Below, piece after piece: positions 1 to 8,868 of a stretch of DNA of 64,000 bases. Position 1 is the stretch's first letter. Each line of letters starts with the position of its first letter. A program made the position numbers and the translations under genes. Location of the stretch: contig NZ_BAAAWU010000001.1 of NCBI RefSeq assembly GCF_039535235.1, positions 2,914,001-2,978,000 on the forward strand. The letters are read 5' to 3'. The DNA is from Streptomyces roseoviridis (GTDB lineage: Bacteria; Actinomycetota; Actinomycetes; Streptomycetales; Streptomycetaceae). Under the pieces are notes generated by a model, which ran no database searches, had not been told where the DNA came from, and worked only from the letters and a program-made list of their open reading frames with translations.

Positions 1-1230
1 CGGACGGTGGTGGACACCACCGGCCCGGCGTACGCGTGCAGTTGTCCGAGCCGGAAGTTCCCGTGCAAGCACGCGCTGGGGCTGCTGTTGCTGTGGGCCG
101 GCGGCGGGGTGCCCGACGGGGCGGCGGGGGCGCCGGACTGGGCGGAGGAGTGGCTGGCGGGGCGGCGCGAGCGGGCCGGGGGTGCGCGCGCCGGGGCGGC
201 CGCCGGTCCGGCGGACCCCGAGGCGGCGCGTCGCCGCGCCGAGCGGCGGGCGGCCCGGATCACCGCGGGCGCCGAGGAGTTGGAGCGGCGGCTCGCGGAC
301 CTGCTGCGCGGCGGCCTGGCCTCGGCCGAGTCCGCCGGGTCGGGCTTGTGGGAGGAGACCGCGGCCCGCATGGTCGACGCGCAGGCGCCGGGTCTCGCGG
401 GCCGGGTGCGGGAGTTGGGGGCGATACCGGGCTCGGTGGCCGGCTGGCCGGTGCGTCTCCTGGAGGAGTGCGCGCTGACCCATCTCCTCGACCGCGCCTG
501 GCTGTCCGCCGACCGGCTGCCCGGTCCGCTGGCGGCGACGGTGCGGAGCCGGGTCGGCCTGTCGGCGCCGCCGGAGGGCCCCGAGCTGCGCGACCGGTGG
601 CTGGTGCTGGCCCAGTACGACTCGGCGGACAGCCGTCTGACGACCCGCCGCATCTGGCTCCACGGCCGCACCAGCGGCCGCACGGCCCTCCTCCTCTCCT
701 TCGGGGCGGCGGGCCGCGCACCCGAACTCGCCCTGCCGGTCGGGTCGGAACTGGACGCCGTACTGCGGCCGTACGAGGGCGGTGGCGGCCTCCGCGCGGA
801 GCTGGTCGAGCGCTTCGGCCTCTCCTCCTCGGCCGCCCCGCCCCCCGGCCTCTCGCTCACCGACGCCCTCGCCGCCTACGGCCGGGCCCTCCGGGAGGAC
901 CCCTGGCTGGACGCCTGGCCGGTCACCCTGGCCGGCGTCGTCCCGGCCCGCTCGGACGACGGCTGGCAGCTGACCGACACGAGCGCGGCGGAGCCCCGGA
1001 GCCCGGTGCCGCCGCACACCCGGGACCGCACGCCCGCCCCCGGCGGCGTGCGCCCGAACGGGGCCGTGCCCTTGAGCCGGGGCGCACAGGGGCATTCCGG
1101 GCTGTGGCGTCTCGTCGCCCTGTCGGGCGGCGGGCCGATCACCGTGTTCGGGGAGATCGGGCACCGGGGGTTCACCCCGCTGGCCGCCTGGGAGCCGGAG
1201 GCGCCCGGGGAGACGGTGCCGCTCGTCTGA
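1..1230 (+). CDS. SWIM zinc-finger protein (5' end outside window)
   Basis: The reading frame is already open at base 1, so the true start lies upstream and this is a C-terminal fragment of at least 409 residues. Near the visible start is a SWIM zinc-binding motif: CSC, then a spacer, then CKH. SWIM motifs bind zinc and are thought to mediate DNA or protein contacts. The rest is Ala/Arg/Gly-rich with no second domain I recognise. A DUF5691 gene follows after 41 bases in the same direction, so the two probably form an operon. In Streptomyces this pair often precedes MoxR-type ATPase and VWA-domain genes, but none follow here. The biochemical role is unknown. Confidence 0.8.
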   Translation, partial: RTVVDTTGPAYACSCPSRKFPCKHALGLLLLWAGGGVPDGAAGAPDWAEEWLAGRRERAGGARAGAAAGPADPEAARRRAERRAARITAGAEELERRLADLLRGGLASAESAGSGLWEETAARMVDAQAPGLAGRVRELGAIPGSVAGWPVRLLEECALTHLLDRAWLSADRLPGPLAATVRSRVGLSAPPEGPELRDRWLVLAQYDSADSRLTTRRIWLHGRTSGRTALLLSFGAAGRAPELALPVGSELDAVLRPYEGGGGLRAELVERFGLSSSAAPPPGLSLTDALAAYGRALREDPWLDAWPVTLAGVVPARSDDGWQLTDTSAAEPRSPVPPHTRDRTPAPGGVRPNGAVPLSRGAQGHSGLWRLVALSGGGPITVFGEIGHRGFTPLAAWEPEAPGETVPLV

Positions 1231-1271
1231 AACGTCGTCGACCACTCGGCCACACACGTCTGGAGGAGTCC

Positions 1272-2855
1272 ATGGACGCCTGGGAAGAGCTCGTCACGTC
1301 GGCGCTGCTGGGCACCGACCGGAAGCCGCCCGCCGGGAGCGCGGGGGACACGGCGGCCGTCGCCCTGCTCGACGCGGCCGCCGTGCACACCGTACGGCGC
1401 AGGGCGGGGCTGCGGCCCGGTCCGGCGGCGGCCCCGCTGGAGGCCGCGCCGGAGGACGGGCGCCGGCCGCTGCCCGACGCGGCCAGGCGCCGGCTGGCGC
1501 AGCTCCTCGCGGGCCGGGCCGCGCCCGCGCCGTCCGGGGGGCGGCGCGGGGCGGCCCCGGATCTGGCCGAGCTGCTGCCGCAGTGGCTCGCCGCCGCCAA
1601 CGAGCACGGCTACCGCGCCCCGGCGGCCGCCCTGCCCGCGCTGCTCGACGCGGCCCGGGCCAGGACGGACCTGCGCCCCCAGGCGCTGGCCTTCGCGGGC
1701 CCGCGCGGGCTGTGGCTGGCCCGGCTCAACCCGGAGTGGAAGTTCGCGCTGCGCGGGGCCGGCGGCGGTGGCGCGCTGCCCGACCCGCACGACGGGGACG
1801 CGGTCCTGGCCCTGTGGGAGGAGGGCCTGTTCGCGGAGCGGGTCGCGCTGCTCTCGGCCGTACGGGCCCAGGATCCGGCCCGGGGCCGGGAGCTGCTCGC
1901 CTCGACCTGGGGCGAGGAGCGCGCCGAGGACCGGCTGATGTTCCTGGACTCGCTGCGTGCGGGGCTCGGCCCGGCGGACGAGGAGTTCCTGGAGGCGGCG
2001 CTGTCCGACCGCAGCCGTAACGTCCGGGCGACGGCGGCTGAACTGCTCTCCGCGCTGCCCGCCTCCGCGCTGGCCGCGCGCATGGCCGAGCGGGCCGCGT
2101 CGTGCGTCTCCCTCGACCGTACGGAGGGGGCGGAGCGGATCGTCGTGGAGGCACCGCACGAGTGCGACGCGGGGATGCGGAACGACGGCGTGGTGCCCAC
2201 CCCGCCCACCGGGCGCGGCGAGCGTTCCTGGTGGCTCGGCCAGCTGGTCGAGGCGGCACCGCTGGACTGCTGGCCGAGGCGGTTCGGGGGACGCGGCCCG
2301 GAGGAGATCGTCGCCCTGCCCGTCACGGACGACTGGCGCGGCGAGCTGCACGCCGCCTGGTGCCGGGCAGCGGTGCGCCAGCGGAACGCGGACTGGTCGC
2401 GGGCGTTGCTCGGCTCGCCGGCGGCTCCGCAGGCGACCGGCCCGGGGACGTCCTCGCTCGCGGAGCGCGCGCAGTTGCTGTCCACGCTTCCGGCGGAGGA
2501 GCGGGCGGCGTGGGTGGCGTCGTTCATAGCGGCGCACGGCCTGTCGGAGGCGTTCCAGCTGCTCGGCGTCTGCGCGGTGCCCTGGGCGGAGCCGCTGGGC
2601 CGGGCCGTGGTCGACGCCCTGGACATCGCCCGTGACGCGGGCAGCTATCCGTGGAGCTTCAGCGGGGTGATGGGCCTGGCCGAGCGGTGTCTGTCCCCGT
2701 CCGCCGCGCCGCAGCTGGCCGCCCTCACCGCCCTTCCGGCCGAAGCGGAGGACGCCTCCCCCGGCGCGGGCGGCTACTGGTCGGAGGCTTTCCGGCGCCT
2801 GGTCTCGACCCTGGAGCTGCGGGCCTCGATGCACGCGGAGCTCGTCTCGCCCTGA
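1272..2855 (+). CDS. DUF5691 family protein
   Basis: A 527-residue protein starting at an ATG preceded by TGGAGGAG about six bases upstream. The N-terminus (MDAWEELVTSALLGTDRKPP) is the typical opening of the DUF5691 family found next to SWIM-domain genes in actinobacteria. It looks soluble and mostly alpha-helical, with HEAT-like Ala/Leu-rich repeats in the middle, and no signal peptide or catalytic motif is visible. The family has no established activity. Coupling to the upstream SWIM gene suggests a shared complex, by inference. The family call is from memory of its N-terminal signature. Confidence 0.72.
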   Translation: MDAWEELVTSALLGTDRKPPAGSAGDTAAVALLDAAAVHTVRRRAGLRPGPAAAPLEAAPEDGRRPLPDAARRRLAQLLAGRAAPAPSGGRRGAAPDLAELLPQWLAAANEHGYRAPAAALPALLDAARARTDLRPQALAFAGPRGLWLARLNPEWKFALRGAGGGGALPDPHDGDAVLALWEEGLFAERVALLSAVRAQDPARGRELLASTWGEERAEDRLMFLDSLRAGLGPADEEFLEAALSDRSRNVRATAAELLSALPASALAARMAERAASCVSLDRTEGAERIVVEAPHECDAGMRNDGVVPTPPTGRGERSWWLGQLVEAAPLDCWPRRFGGRGPEEIVALPVTDDWRGELHAAWCRAAVRQRNADWSRALLGSPAAPQATGPGTSSLAERAQLLSTLPAEERAAWVASFIAAHGLSEAFQLLGVCAVPWAEPLGRAVVDALDIARDAGSYPWSFSGVMGLAERCLSPSAAPQLAALTALPAEAEDASPGAGGYWSEAFRRLVSTLELRASMHAELVSP

Positions 2856-3030
2856 GCAACCTGAGCAGCCCGTCGCACCCCGACGCGCCCGACGCACCCC
2901 GGCGCGCCCGACCGTCGGACCACCGGCCCCGAGGCCCACGGCCCGGAGGGCCCACGGCCCGGGACGGTCCGGGCCGAGGCCCGCTGCGCGGCCCCGACCG
3001 CTTCCGGGCGCGGCCGGCCACCGCGTACGG

Positions 3031-3070
3031 CGACGGGGCGGCCCCGGTCCGTGACCGGGCCGCCCCGTCG
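3031..3070. terminator. Strong hairpin between convergent genes
   Basis: A 17-bp GC-rich inverted repeat with one bulged C and a CCGTG loop. It lies between the DUF5691 gene and the convergent icmB-like gene, 18 bases past the latter's stop codon. It probably terminates transcription from both sides. There is no T tract, as is usual in Streptomyces. Confidence 0.7.
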
Positions 3071-3087
3071 GTGCGGTGGTGTCGTCG

Positions 3088-3495
3088 TCAGGCCGCCACG
3101 CGGACGTTGGCGTTCACCCAGTCCACGATCGACGCCGTCGTCGCGCCCGGGGTGAAGATCTCCGCCACGCCCTTCTCCTTCAGCGGCGCGATGTCCGCGT
3201 CCGGGATGATGCCGCCGCCGAAGACCTTGATGTCCTCCGCGTCGCGCTCCTTCAGGAGCTCGAGCACCTTCACGAACAGCGTGTTGTGAGCGCCGGAGAG
3301 GATCGAGAGGCCGATCGCGTCGGCGTCCTCCTGGATCGCGGTGTCCACGATCTGCTCGGGCGTCTGGTGGAGGCCCGTGTAGATGACCTCCATACCGGCA
3401 TCGCGCAGCGCCCGCGCGATCACCTTGGCCCCGCGATCGTGGCCGTCGAGACCCGGCTTGGCTACCACCACGCGGATCGGACCGGTCACACCCAT
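3088..3495 (-). CDS. icmB: Cobalamin-binding small subunit of acyl-CoA mutase (isobutyryl-CoA mutase type)
   Basis: A 135-residue stand-alone B12-binding domain. It contains the signature DGHDRG (DxHxxG, residues about 17-22), whose His ligates cobalt in base-off cobalamin. GLSILSGAH and GGGIIPD complete the Rossmann-like B12 site. The start is an ATG with GGAGG five bases upstream; a longer open frame exists but has no better start. The size matches the about 136-residue IcmB of Streptomyces, which pairs with IcmA to interconvert isobutyryl-CoA and n-butyryl-CoA. No large subunit is encoded nearby, so the partner must be elsewhere. It could instead serve another mutase (MeaA or methylmalonyl-CoA type). 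Confidence 0.75.
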   Translation of the reverse strand: MGVTGPIRVVVAKPGLDGHDRGAKVIARALRDAGMEVIYTGLHQTPEQIVDTAIQEDADAIGLSILSGAHNTLFVKVLELLKERDAEDIKVFGGGIIPDADIAPLKEKGVAEIFTPGATTASIVDWVNANVRVAA

Positions 3496-3717
3496 CACTG
3501 CCTCCACATGCGACCCCCGCGCCTGATTGCCGGGGAGGTGAACGAACGTTATCGCCAGCATCCCGCACGCGGCCGTTTCGCGGTGGGCAGCGAGGGGGAA
3601 ATCACACGTGGGACCTTGTTCGCTCCGCCGAGGAGCCGCCACGGGGTCGCCGTACGCCGCGGCACCGGCCGCACGGCACGGACGTGCGGCGCACCGCCGT
3701 ACGGGACGGAGGCCGCG

Positions 3718-4572
3718 ATGGCGCTCACCCCCACCGCACTCACCAGCCGGATCGCCGGAGGGTTCGCCGACCGCGTCGCCGACCGGATGAAGGCCACGGC
3801 CCTGGAGCTCGCGGTCCTCGCGGGACACCTGGTGCTCTATCCCTCCGGTCTCATCCCCTCCGGGCTCGTCCCTTCCGATGTCGTCGCCGCGCGCCGTGGC
3901 CGGACCGGCCCGACGGCGCCGCCCGGCACCCGCCCCGTCGTGCTGCTGCACGGCTTCGTGGACAACCGGTCCGTCTTCGTCCTGCTGCGCCGCGCCCTCG
4001 CCCGCCACGGCCGTGACCGCGTCGAGTCGCTCAACTACTCCCCGCTCACCTGCGACCTGCGCACCGCCGCCGAGCTGCTCGGACGGCGGGTCGAGGAGCT
4101 GCTCGCCCGGACCGGTCACGCCGAGGTGGATCTGGTCGGCCACAGCCTGGGCGGCCTCATCGCCCGCTATTACGTACAGCGCCTGGGCGGTGACGCCCGG
4201 GTGCGCACCCTCGTCATGCTGGGCACCCCGCACGCGGGCACCACGTTCGTGCCGCTGGCCGACGCGCATCCGCTGGTGCGCCAGATGCGGCCGGGTTCGG
4301 AGGTGCTGCGGTTGCTCGCGGATCCGGCACCCGGCTGCCGCACCCGGTTCGTGAGCTTCTGGAGCGATCTGGACCAGGTGATGGTGCCGGTGGAGACGGC
4401 CCGCCTCGACCACCCCGACCTGATCGTCCACAACGTGCGGGTCAGCGGCGTCGGGCACCTCGCCCTGCCGGTGCATCCGACGGTCGCCGTCGGCATCCTG
4501 GCCGCCCTCGACGACGGGGAGCGCACGAGGGACACGAAAGACGGATCACCGGGGTCCGCTTCGGTGGCCTGA
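3718..4572 (+). CDS. Alpha/beta-hydrolase, lipase/esterase type
   Basis: A 284-residue protein starting at ATG with GGAGG five bases upstream. It shows an oxyanion-loop motif ([10 protein letters not shown], about residue 75), the nucleophile elbow GHSLGG (about 142-147) and a likely catalytic His in [10 protein letters not shown] near the C-terminus. This is the triacylglycerol-lipase/acyltransferase pattern. The N-terminus has a hydrophobic stretch ([17 protein letters not shown]) that may anchor it in the membrane; there is no clear cleavable signal peptide. The icmB-like gene is divergent, 222 bases away. The substrate cannot be predicted. Confidence 0.82.
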   Translation: MALTPTALTSRIAGGFADRVADRMKATALELAVLAGHLVLYPSGLIPSGLVPSDVVAARRGRTGPTAPPGTRPVVLLHGFVDNRSVFVLLRRALARHGRDRVESLNYSPLTCDLRTAAELLGRRVEELLARTGHAEVDLVGHSLGGLIARYYVQRLGGDARVRTLVMLGTPHAGTTFVPLADAHPLVRQMRPGSEVLRLLADPAPGCRTRFVSFWSDLDQVMVPVETARLDHPDLIVHNVRVSGVGHLALPVHPTVAVGILAALDDGERTRDTKDGSPGSASVA

Positions 4573-4592
4573 CGGGTCACCAGAGGGCCACC

Positions 4593-4614
4593 GTTCTTCG
4601 AACGTTCTTCGAAC
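4593..4614. repeat. Tandem 11-bp repeat upstream of M23 peptidase gene
   Basis: Two exact head-to-tail copies of GTTCTTCGAAC, each itself a short palindrome. They lie about 80 bases upstream of the likely promoter of the peptidase gene and just after the lipase stop. This could be an operator or a weak terminator. Confidence 0.5.
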
Positions 4615-4693
4615 ACAGAACCAAAGCTCTTCCCTCAACTCGCCGAAAGACGGCCGATTGCCCGTTTCCTGGCGCCTCGAAACCCGCCGAAGA

Positions 4694-4723
4694 TTGTCGG
4701 GCGCGCGTACCGCCGGGTACAGT
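4694..4723 (+). promoter_or_regulatory. Candidate vegetative promoter of the M23 peptidase gene
   Basis: TTGTCG (-35) and TACAGT (-10) are separated by 18 bases, close to the sigma-HrdB consensus. Transcription would start near 4730, about 50 bases before the GTG start codon. Confidence 0.55.
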
Positions 4724-4780
4724 CACGCCACTGCTTGACCCCCCGCATGACCCCCTGCTGCCGAGGCGAGAGAGAAGTTG

Positions 4781-6343
4781 GTGAACGACCAGCACCCCCA
4801 CGCCGGGTACGTCACGGACGCCACCCAGACCACGGGCAGCTTCGCCGTCGACCCCCTGTTCGGCACGTACGACGCCGGTTACGACGCAGGTCAGGCCGGT
4901 TACGCGGACTACTCGGCACAGTCCGACCAGCACGGGTACAGCGGTTACACCGACTACAGCAGCCAGTGGGACACCGGTTCCCACGGTTCGTACACCGCCA
5001 CCGGCCAGTGGGACGCCACCGCCTGGACCGAGGCGCAGCAGACCGGCCAGTACGAGGCCGCGGCCTTCGCCTCGTACGACACCACCGGCCAGTGGACGAC
5101 GCCCGGCTTCGAGACCGGCACGTACGACGCCACCGCGTGGAACCAGGGCGCCGCGCCCGAGCCGCTCGTCCCGCAGCAGTTCACCGCGGAGAACCACCCC
5201 GAGACGGTCGCGTACGACACGGCGACGTACGAGACGGGCGCGTACGAGAACTCCGCGTACGACACGACCGGGACGTACGACGCGACGGGCACGTACGACA
5301 CCTCGGCGGCGTACGACGCCACGACCGCCTACGACGCGAACCCGGCGTACGAGACGACGGCCGTGTACGACACCGCCGCCTACGGCCAGGAGCAGCAGGC
5401 GCAGCAGGAGCGGGACCGGCTGGAAGCCTTCCACGGCGCCGAGACCATGGTCGCCCTGCAGCTGGACCCCGACCTCGACCCCGACCTCGCGGGGGGCCTC
5501 GACACCGACCTGGACACCAGCGTCGACGTCACCCCCGAGGCCGTTCCGGCCGCCCCGGGCGCCCGCGCCGTGCGCCGTTCCGGCGGTGGCAGCCGTGGCC
5601 GGCGCCGTACGCCCGCCAAGCGGTCCGCGCTGCTGACCGTCGCCGTCCCGTCGGCCTGCGTCATGGGTGTCGCCGGCATCGCCGCCGCCTCGGTGAGCGG
5701 ACTCACGGACTCCGGCGCTGACGGCAAGGACGACACGACGACCCTCGCCGCCGCCGATCCGGCCTCGGTCAAGCAGGTCGCCGCCAACAGCAAGCTGGAC
5801 ACGCAGCTCGCCGCGCTCAGCGCCGACGCCCGCGACTTCGGCGACCGGGCCAGCCGCACCCAGGAGCGCATCGACCTGAAGCTCCGCCAGGAGGCGGAGA
5901 AGAAGAAGCGCGAGGAGGAGGCGGCCCGCAAGGAGGCCCTGCGCCCCAAGTTCTGGCTGCCGGTGAAGCTGCACCAGCTCAGCGCCCGCTACGGCCAGTC
6001 CGGCGTGAACTGGATGTCCGTGCACACCGGCATCGACTTCCCCGTGCAGTACGGCACGCCCGTGATGGCCGCGACCGACGGCACCGTCCGCACGCAGTGG
6101 AACAGCGCCTACGGCAACATGGCGATCGTGACCTCCCCGGACGGCACGGAGACCTGGTACTGCCACCTCAGCAGTACCAAGATCCGCTCCGGCAAGGTCA
6201 AGGCCGGCGACGTCATCGCGTACTCCGGCAACTCCGGCAACTCCACCGGCCCGCACCTCCACTTCGAGGTCCGGCCGAACGGCGGCGCGGCGATCGACCC
6301 GCTGAGCTGGCTGCGCAGCCACGGTCTCGACCCGACCAGCTGA
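4781..6343 (+). CDS. M23 family metallopeptidase with Tyr/Asp-rich cytoplasmic tail
   Basis: A 520-residue protein. I chose the GTG at 4781 over a TTG one codon earlier because a GAGAGAGAAG ribosome site precedes it. Residues 1-210 are low-complexity repeats rich in Tyr, Asp, Thr and Ala (AYDTTGTYDATGTYDT style). One transmembrane helix lies near residues 287-310, followed by a charged coiled coil (about 360-385). The C-terminal M23 (LytM) domain contains HTGIDF and HLHFEV zinc-binding motifs. It should be an envelope endopeptidase cutting peptidoglycan cross-links, with the repeat tail in the cytoplasm. The tail is unusual for the family, while the peptidase residues look intact. Confidence 0.87.
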   Translation: MNDQHPHAGYVTDATQTTGSFAVDPLFGTYDAGYDAGQAGYADYSAQSDQHGYSGYTDYSSQWDTGSHGSYTATGQWDATAWTEAQQTGQYEAAAFASYDTTGQWTTPGFETGTYDATAWNQGAAPEPLVPQQFTAENHPETVAYDTATYETGAYENSAYDTTGTYDATGTYDTSAAYDATTAYDANPAYETTAVYDTAAYGQEQQAQQERDRLEAFHGAETMVALQLDPDLDPDLAGGLDTDLDTSVDVTPEAVPAAPGARAVRRSGGGSRGRRRTPAKRSALLTVAVPSACVMGVAGIAAASVSGLTDSGADGKDDTTTLAAADPASVKQVAANSKLDTQLAALSADARDFGDRASRTQERIDLKLRQEAEKKKREEEAARKEALRPKFWLPVKLHQLSARYGQSGVNWMSVHTGIDFPVQYGTPVMAATDGTVRTQWNSAYGNMAIVTSPDGTETWYCHLSSTKIRSGKVKAGDVIAYSGNSGNSTGPHLHFEVRPNGGAAIDPLSWLRSHGLDPTS

Positions 6344-6360
6344 CGCCCGGACGCGACGCA

Positions 6361-6398
6361 CGAGGAGGGGCCCCGACGGAAGTCGGGGCCCCTCCTCG
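6361..6398. terminator. Bidirectional terminator, perfect 17-bp stem
   Basis: A perfect 17-bp GC-rich inverted repeat with a GGAA loop. It sits between the stop codons of the M23 peptidase and the convergent pcrA gene, so it can serve both. Confidence 0.85.
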
Positions 6399-6414
6399 CG
6401 TCTGCGCGGCTGCC

Positions 6415-8868
6415 TTACAGCTTCTCGACCGGCGCGTACCGCAGCAGCAGTCGCTTCGGCTTCTCGTCGCCGAAGTCGATCGTGGCCTGTGCGTCCGCGC
6501 CCACGCCCGTCACCGCCATGACCGTGCCGAGGCCGAACTGGTCGTGGGTGACCCGGTCGCCGACCTGGAGCGAGACCACCGGCTTGTCGGTGGTGCGCCG
6601 GGTGGCGAAGCCCGAGGGGCCGGAGCGGGTGCGCGAGGAGGAGAGCGAGGACGTGATGCCCGAGGTCGGCCCGGCGGGCTTGGCCATCGGACCCGTCCGC
6701 TTCCACTCCAGATACGCGGCGGGGATCTCCTCCAGGAAGCGCGAGGCCGGGTTGTACGAGGGCTGGCCCCAGGCGCTGCGCATCGCGGAACGGGTCAGAT
6801 AGAGCCGCTCACGGGCGCGCGTGATGCCCACGTAGGCGAGGCGGCGCTCCTCCTCCAGCTCCTTGGTCTGGCCGAGGGCCCGCATGTGCGGGAAGACGCC
6901 GTCCTCCATGCCGGTGAGGAAGACCACCGGGAACTCCAGGCCCTTGGCGGTGTGGAGGGTCATCAGGGTGATGACCCCGGAGCCCTCCTCGTCCTCGTCG
7001 GGGATCTGGTCGGAGTCGGCGACGAGGGCGACCTGCTCCAGGAACTCGGCGAGCGATCCGCCCTCCTCCCCGCGCTCCTGCTCGAACTCCAGTGCCACGG
7101 CGGCGAGTTCCTGGAGGTTCTCGATCCGGGTCTCGTCCTGCGGGTCGGTGGACGCCTGCAACTCCGCGAGGTAACCCGTCCGTTCGAGCACGGCCTCCAG
7201 GACCACGGCGGGTCCGGCGCCCGAGTCGACGATGGTGCGCAGCTCCTCCATCAGCGTGTTGAAGCGCTTGACGGCGTTGGCGGAGCGGGCCGCCATGCCG
7301 TACGCCTCGTCGACGCGCTTGAGCGCCTGCGGGAAGGTGATCTTCTCGCGCAGCGCCAGGGCGTCGATCATCGCCTCGGCGCGATCGCCGATGCCGCGCT
7401 TGGGGACGTTGAGGATGCGGCGCAGCGGCACGTTGTCCTCGGGGTTGGCGAGGACGCGCAGGTAGGCCAGGACGTCGCGGACCTCCTTGCGCTCGTAGAA
7501 GCGCACGCCGCCGACGACCTTGTAGGGCAGGCCGACGCGGATGAAGATCTCTTCGAAGACGCGGGACTGTGCGTTGGTGCGGTAGAAGACGGCGACGTCG
7601 CCGGCCTTGGCCTCGCCGGCGTCGGTGAGCCGGTCGATCTCGTCGGCGACGAACTGGGCCTCGTCGTGCTCGGTGTCGGCGACGTAGCCGGTGATCTGCG
7701 CGCCGGCGCCCGCGTTGGTCCACAGGTTCTTGGGGCGGCGGGACTCGTTGCGCTCGATGACGGCGTTGGCGGCGGACAGGATCGTCTGGGTGGAGCGGTA
7801 GTTCTGCTCCAGCAGGATCGTGGTGGCGTCCGGGTAGTCCTCCTCGAACTGGAGGATGTTGCGGATCGTCGCGCCACGGAAGGCGTAGATCGACTGGTCG
7901 GCGTCGCCGACGACGCACAGCTCGGCGGGGCCGAGGTCCTCGTATCCGGTGCCGACGAGCTCGCGGACGAGGGTGTACTGGGCGTGGTTGGTGTCCTGGT
8001 ACTCGTCGACCAGCACGTGCCGGAAGCGGCGGCGGTAGTGCTCGGCGACGTCCGGGAACGCCTGGAGCAGGTGGACCGTCGTCATGATGATGTCGTCGAA
8101 GTCCAGGGCGTTGGCCTCGCGCAGCCGCGCCTGGTACATCCGGTACGCCTCGGCGAGGGTCTTCTCGAAGCCGTCGGCGGCCTGGTCGGCGAAGGTCTCC
8201 TCGTCGATCAGCTCGTTCTTGAGGTTGGAGACCTTGGCGCTGAAGGACTTCGGGGGGAAGCGCTTGGGGTCGAGGTCCAGGTCGCGGCAGACCAGGGCCA
8301 TCAGGCGCTTGGAGTCGGCGGCGTCGTAGATCGAGAAGGAGGACGTGAAGCCGAGCTTCTTGCTCTCCCGGCGCAGGATGCGGACGCACGCGCTGTGGAA
8401 GGTGGAGACCCACATGGCGTTGGCGCGCGGGCCGACGAGCTGCTCGACGCGCTCCTTCATCTCGCCGGCGGCCTTGTTGGTGAAGGTGATCGCGAGTATC
8501 TGGCCGGGGTGGACGTGCCGGGTGGCCAGGAGGTGGGCGATGCGGTGGGTGAGCACCCGGGTCTTGCCGGAACCGGCACCGGCGACGATGAGCAGGGGGG
8601 AGCCGGTGTGGACGACGGCGGCGCGCTGCTGCTCGTTCAGCCCGTCCAGGAGCGCGGCGGGGTCCACGACGGGGCGGGGGGCGCCGTCGCGGTAGTACGC
8701 GTCCCGGGGGGCCGGGGGCGCGTCGAAGTGCTCCCCGAAGAGGTCGTGCGGGACCTCCTCCGCGGCCGGGGCGCCGTGGTGGTCGTCCTCGGGCAGAGGC
8801 GGAGGCTCCTCCGAGGAGTGGTTCTGGAGGCTCGCCAGGAAGCTGTCGTCAAAGAGGCTGTTGCTCAT
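6415..8868 (-). CDS. pcrA: ATP-dependent DNA helicase PcrA/UvrD
   Basis: An 817-residue superfamily 1A helicase. After an acidic N-terminal extension of about 75 residues come the Q motif (GLNEQQRAAV), Walker A (AGAGSGKT, about 96-103), motif II VDEYQDTN, motif III GDADQSIYAFRG, motif IV QNYRST and the later motifs. The C-terminus has a Tudor-like segment (VGDRVTHDQFGLGTV) as in PcrA proteins that bind RNA polymerase. It unwinds DNA 3' to 5' in nucleotide-excision repair and removes stalled polymerase. The length is typical of actinobacterial PcrA. It is a stand-alone gene ending in a hairpin shared with the convergent M23 gene. Confidence 0.95.
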   Translation of the reverse strand: MSNSLFDDSFLASLQNHSSEEPPPLPEDDHHGAPAAEEVPHDLFGEHFDAPPAPRDAYYRDGAPRPVVDPAALLDGLNEQQRAAVVHTGSPLLIVAGAGSGKTRVLTHRIAHLLATRHVHPGQILAITFTNKAAGEMKERVEQLVGPRANAMWVSTFHSACVRILRRESKKLGFTSSFSIYDAADSKRLMALVCRDLDLDPKRFPPKSFSAKVSNLKNELIDEETFADQAADGFEKTLAEAYRMYQARLREANALDFDDIIMTTVHLLQAFPDVAEHYRRRFRHVLVDEYQDTNHAQYTLVRELVGTGYEDLGPAELCVVGDADQSIYAFRGATIRNILQFEEDYPDATTILLEQNYRSTQTILSAANAVIERNESRRPKNLWTNAGAGAQITGYVADTEHDEAQFVADEIDRLTDAGEAKAGDVAVFYRTNAQSRVFEEIFIRVGLPYKVVGGVRFYERKEVRDVLAYLRVLANPEDNVPLRRILNVPKRGIGDRAEAMIDALALREKITFPQALKRVDEAYGMAARSANAVKRFNTLMEELRTIVDSGAGPAVVLEAVLERTGYLAELQASTDPQDETRIENLQELAAVALEFEQERGEEGGSLAEFLEQVALVADSDQIPDEDEEGSGVITLMTLHTAKGLEFPVVFLTGMEDGVFPHMRALGQTKELEEERRLAYVGITRARERLYLTRSAMRSAWGQPSYNPASRFLEEIPAAYLEWKRTGPMAKPAGPTSGITSSLSSSRTRSGPSGFATRRTTDKPVVSLQVGDRVTHDQFGLGTVMAVTGVGADAQATIDFGDEKPKRLLLRYAPVEKL

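Noticed and set aside
36..2855. A 939-codon open frame spanning the SWIM and DUF5691 genes
   Set aside because: Its first 400 codons are a Gly/Arg/Pro-rich shadow of the SWIM gene. Only the part from the ATG at 1272, which has a ribosome site, resembles a protein.
4593..4614. LexA/SOS box
   Set aside because: GAAC and GTTC half-sites are adjacent, but the spacing and outer bases do not fit CGAAC-N4-GTTCG.
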